In this document: positions 45,475 to 56,740 of the stretch, in pieces
How the letters are laid out: each line of letters starts with the position of its first letter
Numbering within the stretch: the stretch's first letter is position 1
NCBI GenBank assembly: GCA_030068075.1
Contig: CM057833.1
Coordinates: 46,829,587-46,893,586, forward strand
Reading direction: 5' to 3'
DNA: 64,000 nt
From: Paguma larvata
Taxonomy: Eukaryota; Chordata; Mammalia; Carnivora; Viverridae
The notes under the pieces: generated by a model
Databases searched by the model: none
Told to the model about the DNA's origin: nothing
What the model saw: only the letters and a program-made list of their open reading frames with translations
Program-made: the position numbers and the translations under genes

Positions 45475-45800
45475 TCCTGCTCAGATAAGGTGCCATAGAC
45501 TGCAGTGGCTTATATACAACAGCACTTTATTTCTCACAGCTGTAGAGGCCCGAAGGTCAAGATCAAGGTAGTAGCATGGTTGGGTTCTGGTGAGGATCCT
45601 CTTCTGGATTGAAGACCAAGTGGAAGGGGAGAAGTTTGGTCTCTTCAGACCCTTATAAGGGCATTAATCCCATTCATTAGGGCTCCACCCTCATAGTTAA
45701 TCACCTCCCAAAGGCCCCAGCCTCCCAATACCATCACTTTGGTAGTTAGGATTTCAACGTGTGATTTTTGAAAGGACACAGGCATTCAGTCCACAAAATC
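45475..45800. repeat. Ancient interspersed repeat, family not assigned
   Basis: 'ggtgccatagactgcagtgg', 'cactttatttctcacagctg', 'tataagggcattaatcccat', 'caataccatcactttgg', ending near 'cattcagtccac'. Apparently the same broad type as 47845-48245. Confidence 0.7.
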
Positions 45801-45889
45801 CTCTTTAAAGATTGTGCTGAAAGCACATAGAGATGACCCCGTCACTCTCGATACCTCTCCAGTTATCCGTAGGATTAAAGTCTACTCTT

Positions 45890-46795
45890 TAGAGTGATGT
45901 TTATTGAGTGCCCATGGTCGTGTTACTGTTCTGAGTGAGAAATAGTAAATAAAACAACTTCTTCTGCACCCCACTCCAAAAATATGCCCCTTGTCAAGCC
46001 TACATTCTACCAAGAAGAGACAGATCATACACAATAAATAAAGTGAGAAAGCAATAGAGTTTATTTTATGGTGTAAGTTGTTGAAATTAAAAGAGGAAGT
46101 AACCTTCTGGATTCAGGTGAGCAGTTTCAGTTTCTAAAAAAAAGGTAGCCAGGGTAGACCTTCCTGATGTGACATACAAACCTAACAAGGAGGGGAAGGA
46201 AGTTAGCTGTTGGGAAATGTGGAGGAAGAACATACCAAGCCAAGAGAAAAGCCTGTGCAAATGTCCTGAGGGATGATTGCCTGCCTGCAGTGTTACAGGA
46301 GTAGCAAGGAGGCCACAAAGACAAAGCAGAGTGAACCGAAATGAGAGCTGTAGGGAATAAGTTCACGAGGTGATTTGGGGCTGTATTATTGGCCACTGTG
46401 AAAGTTTTGGCTTTTACTCTGAGCGAAATGGAAAACCGCCGGAGAATTAGGAGCACAGGACAGATATGACTTAGTTTTTAAAGGATCATTCAGACTGCTG
46501 CCCAGCTGCTGTGTTGGGAATAAACTGTGGGGTGGAGTTGCGGGAGATGGAAGCAGGGACACCCCAAAGAGGCTCTTGCAGTAGACCAGCTGAGAGATGG
46601 AGATGATGGCAGCAGAGCTGGTAAAAAGTGGTCGTATTTCGGGATATATTTCGAAGGCAGAGACAGCGTGGTTTCTTGATGGATTGCATGTGAAATGCAC
46701 AGGAGAGAGAGAGGTCCAGGTTTCTGAAGGATAGCATTGCTATCCATGGAGAGAAGATTGATTCCACGTCAGGGAGGCAGGGGGAGGAAGGGTTT
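45890..46795 (-). mobile_element. L2 LINE relic, long
   Basis: Reversed L2 order over about 0.9 kb: 'gatgtttattgagtgcccat', 'gcctacattctaccaagaag', 'tgcaaatgtcctgagggatg', 'tttaaaggatcattcagact', 'cttgcagtagaccagctgag', 'agatgatggcagcagagctg', 'gttgcgggagatggaagcag'. Explains overlapping minus ORFs at 46127-46767. Confidence 0.8.
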
Positions 46796-47218
46796 CAGTT
46801 TCTAACTCGGGTAACTGATACCTTCTCTGTGTTTATCCTTAATTACTTGTCTTCATTTGAGTAAAGACCACCTCATGTGTATTTTTATCAAAACCAGAAA
46901 ATTGGGATTAATTCTTAATTCCTCCCTTTCCTTCTCTGCCCACATCCAGTCAGAAGGTTCTATGGATTCTAACTCCAAAATGTATATCATCTCTCCATCT
47001 ATTTTTTTTAACGTCCTCTCCCAACACCATCAGTAAGAGCACCATTATCTCTGTCTGTAATGCGCATCTTTTATACACAGTATATAGTTGGGCCTTGCTT
47101 TCCTGCAGTCTTGCAATCTCTCATGTTTACTCCGATGTTGAAGCTACCTACAATTCAATGTGAAGGTGAATATTGTTAGATTTAGACCTGTCATTTTGCT
47201 CTTTGTTTTCTGTGGTTC
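46796..47218. other. Mostly unique, with a small sense L2 trace
   Basis: About 46915-47065 resembles L2 ('cacatccagtcagaaggttc', 'accattatctctgtctg'). The rest is unassigned. Confidence 0.45.
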
Positions 47219-47254
47219 TTTTTTTTGTTTTGTTTTGTTTTGTTTGGTTTTTTT
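47219..47254. repeat. (TTTTG)n simple repeat
   Basis: Imperfect ttttg units flanked by T runs. Confidence 0.9.
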
Positions 47255-47584
47255 GCTCTCTCTCCTTTTCTGCCATCTTTTGGATTATTCAAATATCTTA
47301 AAATTTTCTGAATTCCACTTTAATTCTTCTGTTTGCTTTTTAGGCACGATTGTTTGAATTCCTTCTTTAAATGATGTTTTTGGGAATTACATACAATAAA
47401 CATTCTAAACTTTTCAAGCTACTTAGACTGTATATTGTATAACTTCATGTAGTATAGAAAAAGCATTCAACTCTGTAGTTACATGCTACCCCCCCAACTC
47501 TTAAATGCTGTAAGTTGTAGTATGTGTGATGTCCACGTATGCTATACATCCAAAAATATCGTAGTTGCTATGTTGTTCACTTTA

Positions 47585-47834
47585 TTTTTTTTAAGATTAT
47601 TTATTTATTTTGAGAGAGAGTGTGAGTGCGTGTGTTTGAGCAGGGGAGGGAAGAGAGAGAGAGAGAGAGAGAGGGAGGGAGAATCCCAAGCAGGCTCCAT
47701 TCTGTCAGTGTAGAGCCCGATGTGGTGCTTGATCTCACATACAGGGCTCAATTTCACAAACTGTGAGATCATGACCTGAGCCAGAATCAAGAGTCCAGAT
47801 GATTGTTAACTGACTGAACCTCCCAGGTGCCCCT
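47585..47834 (-). mobile_element. CAN-SINE
   Basis: Reversed: 'agattatttatttattttga' tail, GA-rich zone, 'aagcaggctccattctgtca', 'tgagatcatgacctgagcca', head complement 'cctcccaggtgcccc'. Imperfect TSD 'gttgttcacttta' (47572-47584) and 'gttgtttgcttta' (47835-47847). Confidence 0.93.
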
Positions 47835-47844
47835 GTTGTTTGCT

Positions 47845-48245
47845 TTAAATGACATATTAGACTGCCCAAGGTGCCCTAACAAAATACTATAGACAGGGTG
47901 ACTTAAACAATAAACATTTATTTTCTTACAGTTTGGAGGCTAGAAATCCCAGATCATAGTGCTAGAAAATTAAGTTTCTGGTGAGAGCTCTCCTCTAGAC
48001 TTATGGACAGCAGCCTCACCCTGAGCCCTCACGTGACCTTTTCCAGGTACGTGCACGTAGTGAGAGAGCTTTGGTGATCCTTGCTCTTCTTATAAGGACA
48101 GCAATTCTATATATTAGGGCCCTACCCATATGACCTCATATAACCTTGTTTACCTCCATAAAGTCCCTATTTCCAAATATAGTCACATAGAAGATTGGGG
48201 CTTCACATCAGAATTTTGGGAGGATACAATTCAGTCCATAATAGT
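47845..48245. repeat. Ancient interspersed repeat, family not assigned
   Basis: 'ccctaacaaaatactataga', 'cagggtgacttaaacaataa', 'cttataaggacagcaattct', 'tccaaatatagtcacataga', 'ttcagtccataatag'. A common old repeat type, also seen at 45475. Confidence 0.7.
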
Positions 48246-48482
48246 CATACGTATTTCAAAGAAATTCTGAGAAGCAAATACTGTCTTTTATATTTACCTA
48301 CCTGTTGACCATTTCTGTTGTTTATTTCTTTCTGAAAATGTAAATATCTACCTAGTATTTCCCTTTATCCTGAAGATAGCTGTACTGACAAAAGAGAAAA
48401 AAGAATTAGTTTTTTTATTTTAGTGAATTTATTTTACCTTCTATCTTGAAAGATATTTTTGCTCCATATAGAATTCTTGGTT

Positions 48483-48651
48483 CGGGCGCCTGGGTGGCTT
48501 AGTCGGTTGAGGATCCAACTCTTGATTTCGGCTCAGGTCATGATCCATGAGCCCCCTGACGGTCTCCACATTGAGCACGGAACCTGGTCGGGTTTCTCTC
48601 TATCTCTGCCCCTCTCCACTTGAATTCTCTGTCTCTCTCAAATAAAAAAAA
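48483..48651 (+). mobile_element. CAN-SINE, internally shortened
   Basis: Head 'gggcgcctgggtggcttagt', then 'ggctcaggtcatgatccatg', a shortened body and a CT-rich tail. Perfect 11-bp TSD 'aattcttggtt' at 48472-48482 and 48652-48662. About 50 bp shorter than its relatives. Confidence 0.93.
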
Positions 48652-48662
48652 AATTCTTGGTT

Positions 48663-49487
48663 GACATGTTTTTTTGTCTGTTTTTCTTCAGTGCTTAAAG
48701 GTGTTACTATCTTGTATTCTGGCACTGTGGTTTCTTTGAAGTCAACCTTCATTTGTATTGTTTATCCCACGTATACAGTACGCTATTTTTCTTCTACCGC
48801 ATTCTTGATTTTCTGTTAATCGTTGATTTTTATTATGGTGTGCTCAGACATGGCGTTCTTTGGATTTATCCTTCTTCTCCTGAGTTTGCTAAACGTCTTC
48901 AATTTATAAATTTCTCTCTTTCACCATGTTTGGGAAATCATCAGCATTTATTTATTTAAACATAAATAAATATTGCATCCATATGCCACAGCAGCAATAT
49001 AAACAGCAACCCAAGATTAGTGCACCTATAAGACAAAAGAAAGTATTCAAAACTAGTGACCTAGCAAGCGGTCCTTTCCACCCACCCAGCGGTTGGAGTG
49101 ATTGTAAACTTCAGCACGGGTGGTGGCCATTGACAATACATTTGCTAATGCAGTAGTAAGAAACACCAGCAATGTGAGGCTATAGGCAATAAGACGGATG
49201 TTTTATAGGTAATAGATATGGCACATCTTCAGTTAACAACAAGGGTTTGGTTCCTATGAACCAGTAGCACCCGTGGCTTAGTTATTTTCCCCGGGGATGA
49301 TACTGTAAATTTGCCCCTTAATATCACCAGAGGGTATGTCTGTATTATACATAGGCATCTCGGCTGCGCCCATACTCACAGCCATACCTCAAGACCAAGG
49401 CCCCATTTGCTCTCGTTCCTCATACTGTGACTCCAGTTACATACATTTGAGACCCTTGGCTATTGTCCCATAGGCCCATGAGGGATT
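48663..49487. other. Unique AT-rich sequence
   Basis: No repeat family or gene recognised. Confidence 0.4.
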
Positions 49488-49584
49488 TTTTTTTTTTTTC
49501 AGTTTCTGCCTCTCTACTGCCCCTCCCACCTCTCTCTCTGCCTTCTTCTCTCCCTCACTCTCCCTCCTTCCCTCCTCCCTCCTC
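49488..49584. repeat. Pyrimidine-rich low-complexity tract
   Basis: A T run is followed by about 85 bases of almost only C and T. It may be the decayed CT zone of a SINE, but no head or body is visible. Confidence 0.8.
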
Positions 49585-49589
49585 AAAAT

Positions 49590-49925
49590 TAGGTACTCTT
49601 AAGTCTGTTTTCAAGTTCATTTACTTTTGTCCTTTATCTTCAATTAGCTAATATTTCAGGTATTATATTTCAGATATTATATTTATCAATGCTAGAATTT
49701 CTGTTTTAATAGTTTTGGTTTCTCTGCTAGTTCTTCTCTGTGTACTGATTATGAGAATATTATCCTTTCTATCCTAAAGCATTGTTAAACTCCTGAACTC
49801 ATTTTTTTGTTTATTTATTGTTTATTTAAATGTTTGTTTATTAACAAACCAGTGTTCATATCAAGCAACAATTTTACAGTGTTCTTCTCACCTCCCCTCC
49901 GTTTTTGGATGTTTGGTGAATTTTT
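49590..49925. other. AT-rich sequence, possibly L1 edge
   Basis: T-rich; 'aacaaaccagtgttcatatc' near 49844 may be an L1 3' fragment. Otherwise unassigned. Confidence 0.35.
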
Positions 49926-50856
49926 TTTCATGTTGATTTTATTTTGTTTATTTTTTATTTTCAGCATATTTTTGTAATTAAATTCAAGTTAGTTAACAAT
50001 GGTGTAGTCTTGGTTTCTGTTTTCAGTGTAATTAACATGTAGTGTTATATTAGTTTCAGGTGTACAGTACAGTGATTCAACAATTCTGTACCTTTCCCAG
50101 TGCTCATCATGATAAGTGTACTCTTAATTCCCATCACTATTTCCCACATCCCTCTGCCCACTCACTTTCCCTCTGGTAACCATCAGTTTGCTTTCTATAG
50201 TTAAGTCTTTGTTTTTCGTTTGTCTCTCTTTTTCTTTACTTGTTTTGTTTCTTAAATTCTACATATGAGTAAAATCATATGGTATTTTTCTTTCTCACAC
50301 TGACATTTTACTAGCTCCATATCTCTAGAGCCATCCATTTTATTACAAATGGCAAAATTTCATTTTTTTTGATGGTTGAGTAATATTCCATTGTTTGTGT
50401 ATAAATACCACCTCTTATATTCGGACACTTAGGTTCCTTCCATATCTTTGCTATTGTAAATAACACTGCAGTAAATATGGGGTGCGTATCTCTTTTTGAA
50501 TTAGTGTTTTTGTCTTCTTTGGATAAATACACAAGAGTGGAATTATTGGATCCTATAGTAATTCTGTATTTTATTCTTTGATGAACTTCTACACTGTTTT
50601 CCACAGTGCCTGCACCAATTTACATTTCTGCCAACTGTGCATGCAGGTTCCTTTTTCTCCACATCCTTACCAACACTTGTTATTTCCTGTGTTTTTTATT
50701 TTAGCCATTCTGACAGTTGTGAGGCGATTATCTCATTGTGGTTTTGATTTGCGTTTCCCTGATGATGAGTGATATTGAGTATCTTTTCATGTGTTTGTTG
50801 GCCATCTGTATGTCTTCTTTGAGGAAATGTCTGTTTAAGTCTCTGACAATCTTTTT

Positions 50857-51092
50857 ATTTTCTTATTTTTATTTTTATTTTTTTTTTCTACATTTACTTA
50901 GTTTTGAAAGACACAGAGAGACAGAGCACAGCGTGAGAGGGGCAGAGAGAGAATGAGACACAGGATCTGAAGCAGGCTCCAGGCTCTAAGCTGTCAGCAC
51001 AGAGCCCAATGCAGGGCTTAAACCCACAGACCGTGAGATCATGACCTGAGCCGAAGTCAGATGCCTAACCGACTGAGCTACCCAGGCGCCCC
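50857..51092 (-). mobile_element. Cat-type CAN-SINE
   Basis: Reversed: T-rich tail, GA-rich zone, 'aagcaggctccaggctctaa', 'gctgtcagcacagagcccaa', 'gaccgtgagatcatgacctg', head complement 'gagctacccaggcgcccc'. Imperfect TSD: 'aagtctctgacaatctttt' near 50837 and 'aagtcttctgccaattttt' near 51093. Confidence 0.93.
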
Positions 51093-51174
51093 AAGTCTTC
51101 TGCCAATTTTTAATTGGATTATTTGGGGTTTTGTTTTGTTTGTTTTGTTTTGTTTTTTTGGTGTTGAGTTGTAT

Positions 51175-51345
51175 ACATTATTTTATGTTACTTTACTTTT
51201 TAATTTAATTTAGTTTTATTTTATTTTAATTCCAGTGCAGTTATCGTAGTGTTCTATTAGTTTCAGGTGTATAATATAGTTATTCAGCAATACCATATAT
51301 TACTCAGTGCTCATCAAGATACATAGACTCCCAATCCCCTTCACC
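51175..51345 (-). mobile_element. L1 3'-end fragment inside another L1
   Basis: 'gtgttctattagtttcaggt', 'tactcagtgctcatcaagat' repeat the L1 3' UTR already seen at 50040-50110 of the host element, in the same orientation, and break the host ORF2 between 'ttggtgttgagttg' and 'tttaagttctttat'. Edges approximate. Confidence 0.75.
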
Positions 51346-51560
51346 TATTTGTTTAAGTTCTTTATATATTTTGAATACCAACCCCTTATCAGATATGTCA
51401 TTTGCAAATACCTTCTCCTGTTCTGTAGGCTCTCCTTTAGTTTTATTGATTGTTTCTTTCGCTGTACAGAAACTTTTTATTTTGATATAGTTCTAATCAA
51501 ACTATACTATTGATATAGTATCTAATGGTTTATTTCTGCCTTGCTTCAGGAGACAGATCT

Positions 51561-52337
51561 AGAATAAACTGCTGAATTCTTGCCTTCTAAATCCAGTATC
51601 TGTGTCATCTCAGGGTCACTGCCCATTAAATGGCTTTTCTTATAAGTATGGAGTACATTTTCCTTCTCTCCGTATGTCTAGCATTTTGGGATCCTATCTT
51701 AAACATTATGATTGATATATTGTAGAGGCCCTAGGTTATTCTTATTTCTCTGAAGAGTATTTTTTTTTTAAACAGGTGGTTTATTTGGTTGAACTCAAAC
51801 TCTCAAGTTTTGTCTTTCTTGTGATGGGCACCTACTGAAATCTCTGCTGAATTCTTTCAGCTTTAGCTAAGGCTGCTTATAATGTAGTTCAGAAATTATC
51901 CAGTAGTTAGGGTAGCATTTGTATGATAGTGTTGAACTTCCTTTCCATGACTACTGAATCCCCTGTGCTTACTACAACCAGAGCAGAGTCCATGTCCAGT
52001 AAACATTTGTGGAATCTATACAGACCTAATCTTACGAGGCCATATTTGAATTTTGGTGTGCCCATTTTCCACTGACAGGCAGAGCTTTGTGAAAGCAATG
52101 ACTTTGATTTATCTTTGTATCTTCAATTATTAGAGTGATGCCTAGCACAGGGTAGCCATATATCGCATTAGTTTCGTGAATAAATAAATCAATTCACAAA
52201 CTATAAAAATACAAAAAGCTTTGATGTTGAATACATTCAACTTTGATGTTGAATGAAACTAAAGTAGCTCTGCTACTTAAATCAGAATTTGTTCACCTGT
52301 AAGGGAAGCAGTTCTAGCTAAAGCTACTATTAATGTT

Positions 52338-52340
<3 letters not shown>
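51561..52340. other. Mostly unique sequence with L2 tail
   Basis: About 52080-52195 is an L2-type tail ('gatgcctagcacagggtagc', 'gtgaataaataaatcaattc'). A short direct repeat 'tttgatgttgaat' occurs near 52221 and 52242. Confidence 0.5.

Positions 52341-52384
<44 letters not shown>
52341..52384. repeat. (CA)22 microsatellite
   Basis: 44 bases of uninterrupted CA repeat. Length and purity make it a likely polymorphic marker. Confidence 0.98.
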
Positions 52385-52388
<4 letters not shown>

Positions 52389-54200
52389 ACATTTTCTTTC
52401 AGGAATGTTTGTTGTTCTTAGGAACTGTTCGGTGTTGAAACCCACAATTCTTTCCGGCAACATAAAAGAAATTGTCTACATTGGGCTTTCTTCTTCCATT
52501 AGATTTTTATGAGAGTTTCAAGTCTGGGAAAAATCAGGCAAAACGTTTTTTGCTTCGAGATAAGAAGGAGAGGTAAGGAAAGAGTTGGAATAGCTGAGAT
52601 GAAAAAAGTGACATTTCAGGTTAATGCAAATGGCAAAAAGGAGTTGTGGCAAGCAATGAACATTTTTCTGAGCCTAATGATTTCATTATCTGCAAAGTAA
52701 GGTAAAAGACAGCCTCGAGTCTAACACATAAAATTGATTTTAATAGGGAAAAACCCATCATGCAGAAAGATAGCTGTGTCTTAGCAAAATGATCATAGAA
52801 CCTAAAATTCTGGTGTTCAAAATTCACCTGTGTCATGTGTTCTCCTTGCCTGGGAATTCTGTGCCAGCAGTTTTGATATCTCAGGCAATGCAGTCCTCTG
52901 TGTAATTTTGCAAACACTTGGCTATTTGTCATATTAATTTATTAAATGTTGCAGAGAGAGAATTGGAAATTGTCTTGTCTAAGGTCTAGGGTCTGTCTTC
53001 CCTAAGCCAGAATTGACTGCAGTCTTAGGAGTCCCTGTTTGTGTTCTTTCTGCCCTATCAAGAGTTGAAAATACCGATGCCCTAAAGGCGTCAGACAGCA
53101 TTAAAGAATAAACACACTAGGCAAAGAATTTTTTTTTTTTTTTCTTTTTTACTTCTACAGAGAAGTTTTTCCTTCAACGCATGACACCCTAGGGAACATT
53201 TTATGTTCCTTCTTTTCATAGAGAGATGGGCCTAGAGAAATAAATCTCTCCTACAAGTAAAACATGAGTGCAGTCATGATGAGAAATTGGTTAAACATGG
53301 TGTTTGTTATTGGGGAATGGTGGGGAGCAGTGGTGTCTTCTACGTAGTGAAGGGTACAGTCCTGTCTGAGGGGATCAGTCATTACTCGGCTCCAGCTGAC
53401 TCTAGCCTTGGGGGTATATGGGTGGCCCAGTGTCTTATATATGCCAATTCTTTAAGAGAAACCAAAATCTGGATTTTAAGTGGAATCTCCCAATTTAAAA
53501 ATATTGGCTGATTTTTTAAACATTATATAACCCAAATAAAATACATATGTGAGCCAGATGTCCCCTCCTACTACCCATTTATGATTTCTGTGTTATACGG
53601 TATTGTCTTTCTGTTTCTCCCATGTTCCAAATACAGATGCTACCTTTATAAAGAAGGACCTAAAAACCCAACCCTAGTTATATATCATAAGGTAGCTTTC
53701 CCTCTTGATCTAGAAAGTCATCCTGAAGAAGATGTGACTGCATCCAGCTCAAGATTCCTACCTATCCATGCAGCTTGTAGACTTTTCTGCTTGCTCTCAG
53801 AGTTGAAATCTGAGAAGATGGAAGAAATAAGAAAGTAGTCATAAGGTTAGGCGAGCTCTGTCTATATATTTCTAAGGCAACCACTTGGCAGATACAGCCA
53901 TTGTGGTTAAACTGGTTATTTTACTGAGAAGCAAATAACCATAATAGGACACTATGTTCTATACTGGACTAAAAGCATTAGAGAATAGGACATAAATAGA
54001 GAGATCAGCCTAGAATCAGGCACTCCAGGCTTTTGAAATGAGTGCTCAGTTATTTGAAAAACTGACTTGTCCTTTGCTAACCGGAGTGGGCCTTTACTAC
54101 CAGATGCTGTGGAGGAGAGCGGGGAGTGCACCTGACCGTTTGAGATTCTGTTCTCCCAACCATTTTTTACCCTTTTGGTGATACCCCCTTCTTTTATTAA
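52385..54200. other. Unique non-coding sequence
   Basis: T run near 53130-53145. ORFs at 52621-52932 (-) and 53581-53838 (+) show no recognisable domain. No repeat family recognised. Confidence 0.4.
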
Positions 54201-54204
54201 TAAT

Positions 54205-54415
54205 AGATGTCATGAACTGAGAGATACCTATGTATCGGGCCCTTGCCACTACTTTTCCTGCAAGGCGGATTTTATTATCCCGATTTTACAGTCGTAGAAG
54301 ATGGGCTCTGAGAGGTCATGTGACTTTTCCTAGGTAGCACAGAATGTGAGTATAGACCATGAATTTGAACCCAAGTCTTGTTTCCAAAGCTTATGTTCTT
54401 TTTGCTAATCTACTA
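54205..54415 (-). repeat. MIR SINE relic
   Basis: 'ttattatcccgattttacag', 'gggctctgagaggtcatgtg', 'ctaggtagcacagaatgtga', 'gaatttgaacccaagtcttg'. Confidence 0.8.
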
Positions 54416-54830
54416 AAAATGTAGATTTTATTATTATTCAGATATTGAGGCCAACAGATCAGGGGGTGAATGTCATTGAAAGGACACGCTTGTCCCAGCC
54501 TTCTGGTTCCTGGCCCTGAGTTGCTTAGAGTAGGGAAGGGGTAGCCCATTGAGGTGGGGGAAGGCGGGCTCTGGAGTGGTGAGTTTGCCTATGAAAGGCG
54601 TGCTTTCAGGGGTGCTGAGTCCTTTGCTTTCTCTAGGAATTGCCAGCCCGGGGAGGGGCAGTCTCTCAGGGTCCATAAGGTCATAGAATCAAAGCATCAG
54701 AAATACGGAAAACAAAAAGACATGATTAATATAGCCACATTTCCTTTTCTTTGACCCAAAAGTCATCCTCGACTCTGATTTCCTTAATATTCTGTAATTG
54801 GTTAGCCACTAAGTTTGTTTTGTTTTCTTC
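54416..54830. other. Unique non-coding sequence
   Basis: Nothing recognised. Confidence 0.4.
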
Positions 54831-54834
54831 CAAA

Positions 54835-55015
54835 TATATCTCATTCATTCATTCAAGATGCCAGGCATCGATGCAGGCACTGGAGATTGGGAAATAATGG
54901 GGCTCTTGATTTAAAAGAGCTCCGAGTGTCAGGTAAAGGCAGACATGTAAACTAATGATTATTTAAAACAAGTTGACAAGTGCCACAATGGAGCAAGATC
55001 AGGAAATAGTTTTGC
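54835..55015 (-). repeat. L2 LINE 3' relic
   Basis: 'ctcattcattcattcaagat', 'gcaggcactggagattggga', 'gtaaaggcagacatgtaaac', 'tgacaagtgccacaatggag'. Confidence 0.75.
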
Positions 55016-55019
55016 CTCC

Positions 55020-55735
55020 TGTTCTCACCTTCAGCCTCTGAGCCCCCTCTGCATTTCTTGCCCTCCACACCTGATCATCTCTCCGTCCTGTATACCCTGC
55101 CAGACTACTTTTCCTTAGCTTCTCATCATTTTGCACACAAATCAAAATAATCCCATGGTCTTTAATCCAATAAAACTATAAACACTTACCTGATTTTCAA
55201 GACCCAGTGTCTGCCCCCACCCTCCAGTATTTTCACCACTTCGTGTATTCTCTAAGTTAACAGCTATCCTGTGACCCAAGTGTGCCCCACACAGACAGAT
55301 GTAAAGTGTCTGGTAGTGCTTCCAGGAAGTTCATGGTACTGTGTGAGCATGTGGTGTGTCTCCATTTACGTTTCGTGCATCCCACATCTTTGCTCAAACG
55401 TTTCCTGGGCAGCCACGATATGCCAGGCTTGGGACTTGAGCAGTCTCCTTACTGTCCACAACCATGTATGTCTTCGCATCTCCATATCTAGTCATCACAG
55501 CCTCATTCCCAGCATGCCCTGCCCTACTCCGCCAAGCTGCCTGTTCTCAGCCTCTCAGCTAAAGCCTCACCTCCTCCAACTATATAATAATTGCCAAATT
55601 ATTGACCTCTTACTTTGTGTTACTATGTATTATATGTATTGTATTTCTTACTTTCTGTAGTATTCCCAGTACCTAGGCCCAGTACACGATGAATCCTAGG
55701 CATTCAGTACACACTGAATAACTACATCCATGCAC
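55020..55735 (+). repeat. L2-like relic
   Basis: 'gcttctcatcattttgcaca', 'ggtctttaatccaataaaac' and the tail 'gtacctaggcccagtacac' plus 'cattcagtacacactgaata' resemble sense L2, strongly diverged. Explains the overlapping ORFs at 55271-55660. Confidence 0.45.
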
Positions 55736-56035
55736 ATACCACACATGCTAGTTTCTGTGCTTCCCACTGGACACTCATTTAAATCTCCCTTGTCTGAACT
55801 CTGACAGTGTTCCTATAGAAATTAGCATCAAATCAAATAATGACTTTACTTATCTGTTACTAGTGCGACTCTTTAAGGTCCAGACACACCCCATCACAGT
55901 AACCCAAAACAACCTGTAGCAAGTTAACATTCAAAACCTGCATAGCTTTTTCCCATTGAAATGACAAATTGCTTTGATATTATTTTGAGCATTTCCACAT
56001 TACCGTACAAATGAAATTCAGCAAGTTTGGTAGCC
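55736..56035. other. Unique non-coding sequence
   Basis: Nothing recognised. Confidence 0.4.
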
Positions 56036-56037
56036 AT

Positions 56038-56540
56038 TATGGCATGGTAGTTAAGAACAAGGACTTCAGGGGGCGCCTGGGTGACTCAGTCGGTTAAGCG
56101 TCCGACTTCGGCTCAGGTCATGATCTCATGTGATTTAAGCCCCGCATCAGGCTCTGGGCTGACAGATCATATCCTGGAGCCTACTTCGGACGCTGTGTCT
56201 CCTTCTGTCTCTGCCCCTCCCCCGATTGCACTCTGTCAGTTTTTCTCTCAAAAATAAATAAACATTTAAAAAGTTAAAAAAAAAAAAAAAAAAGAACCAG
56301 GACTTAAGATACAGGGTGACCTCCTCAGTTTGTAACCTAAATGCATCACTTACTCCCTTTGACCTTGAGCAAATCGATTACTCTCTCTTGGTCCCAATTT
56401 TCTCATCCCCATAATAGAGAATAGTATCTTTTTTCCTAGGAGTAGTGTAAGGAGTAAATGAGAATGTATGTAAAATGCTTAGCTCAGTGTTGATATATGG
56501 TAAATAAGTCAGTAAATTTTAGGCGATAGTATTTGTACTA
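56038..56540 (+). repeat. MIR relic split by a SINE
   Basis: 'tatggcatggtagttaagaa' (MIR 5' end), then after the SINE 'cactccttactccctttgac'-like sequence ('gcatcacttactccctttga'), 'gaccttgagcaaatcgatta', 'aggagtaaatgagaatgtat', 'ttagctcagtgttgatatat'. Nearly full length. Confidence 0.8.
56067..56291 (+). mobile_element. Cat-type CAN-SINE, full length
   Basis: Head 'gggcgcctgggtgactcagt', 'aagcgtccgacttcggctca', body 'cctggagcctacttcggacg', CT-rich zone, 'aaaaataaataaacattt' tail. TSD 'aagaacaaggactt' (56053-56066) and 'aagaaccaggactt' (56292-56305), one mismatch. Confidence 0.96.
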
Positions 56541-56549
56541 TTCTTGACA

Positions 56550-56740
56550 TTGTGATAGACACTCTCTACATCCCATCAACCCTGTTTTAAAGTGAGGCTG
56601 GGAGAGGCAGAGGAGGTTTTTGAGGCCCAGAGTAGTTAAATGGCTTACACAAAGTCACACAGCTAGGTGGTATCAGAACCAGAACCCAGACCTAGCCTCC
56701 GTGGCTCCAGAAAAATTCTCTTCCCCTTTACACATGTTAG
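56550..56740 (-). repeat. MIR SINE relic
   Basis: 'gaggcccagagtagttaaat', 'acaaagtcacacagctaggt' and 'cagaacccagacctagcct' in antisense order, directly after a sense MIR. Confidence 0.8.

Larger units (their letters stand above)
49930..51560 (-). mobile_element. Older carnivore L1 3' region with two later insertions
   Basis: Reversed L1: 3' UTR ('gttatattagtttcaggtgt', 'cccagtgctcatcatgataa'), then ORF2 3' end ('gagtaatattccattgtttg', 'gccattctgacagttgtgag'), continuing to 'atcagatatgtcatttgcaa' and 'gctgtacagaaactttttat'. A SINE (50857-51092) and an L1 3' fragment (about 51175-51345) interrupt it. The ORF2 remnant at 50311-50604 keeps 'QTMEYYSTIKKNEILPF' but is frameshifted elsewhere. Confidence 0.88.

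Noticed and set aside
46127..46767. Four overlapping minus-strand ORFs as a gene cluster
   Set aside because: The interval is a diverged L2 relic in which several frames are open by chance.
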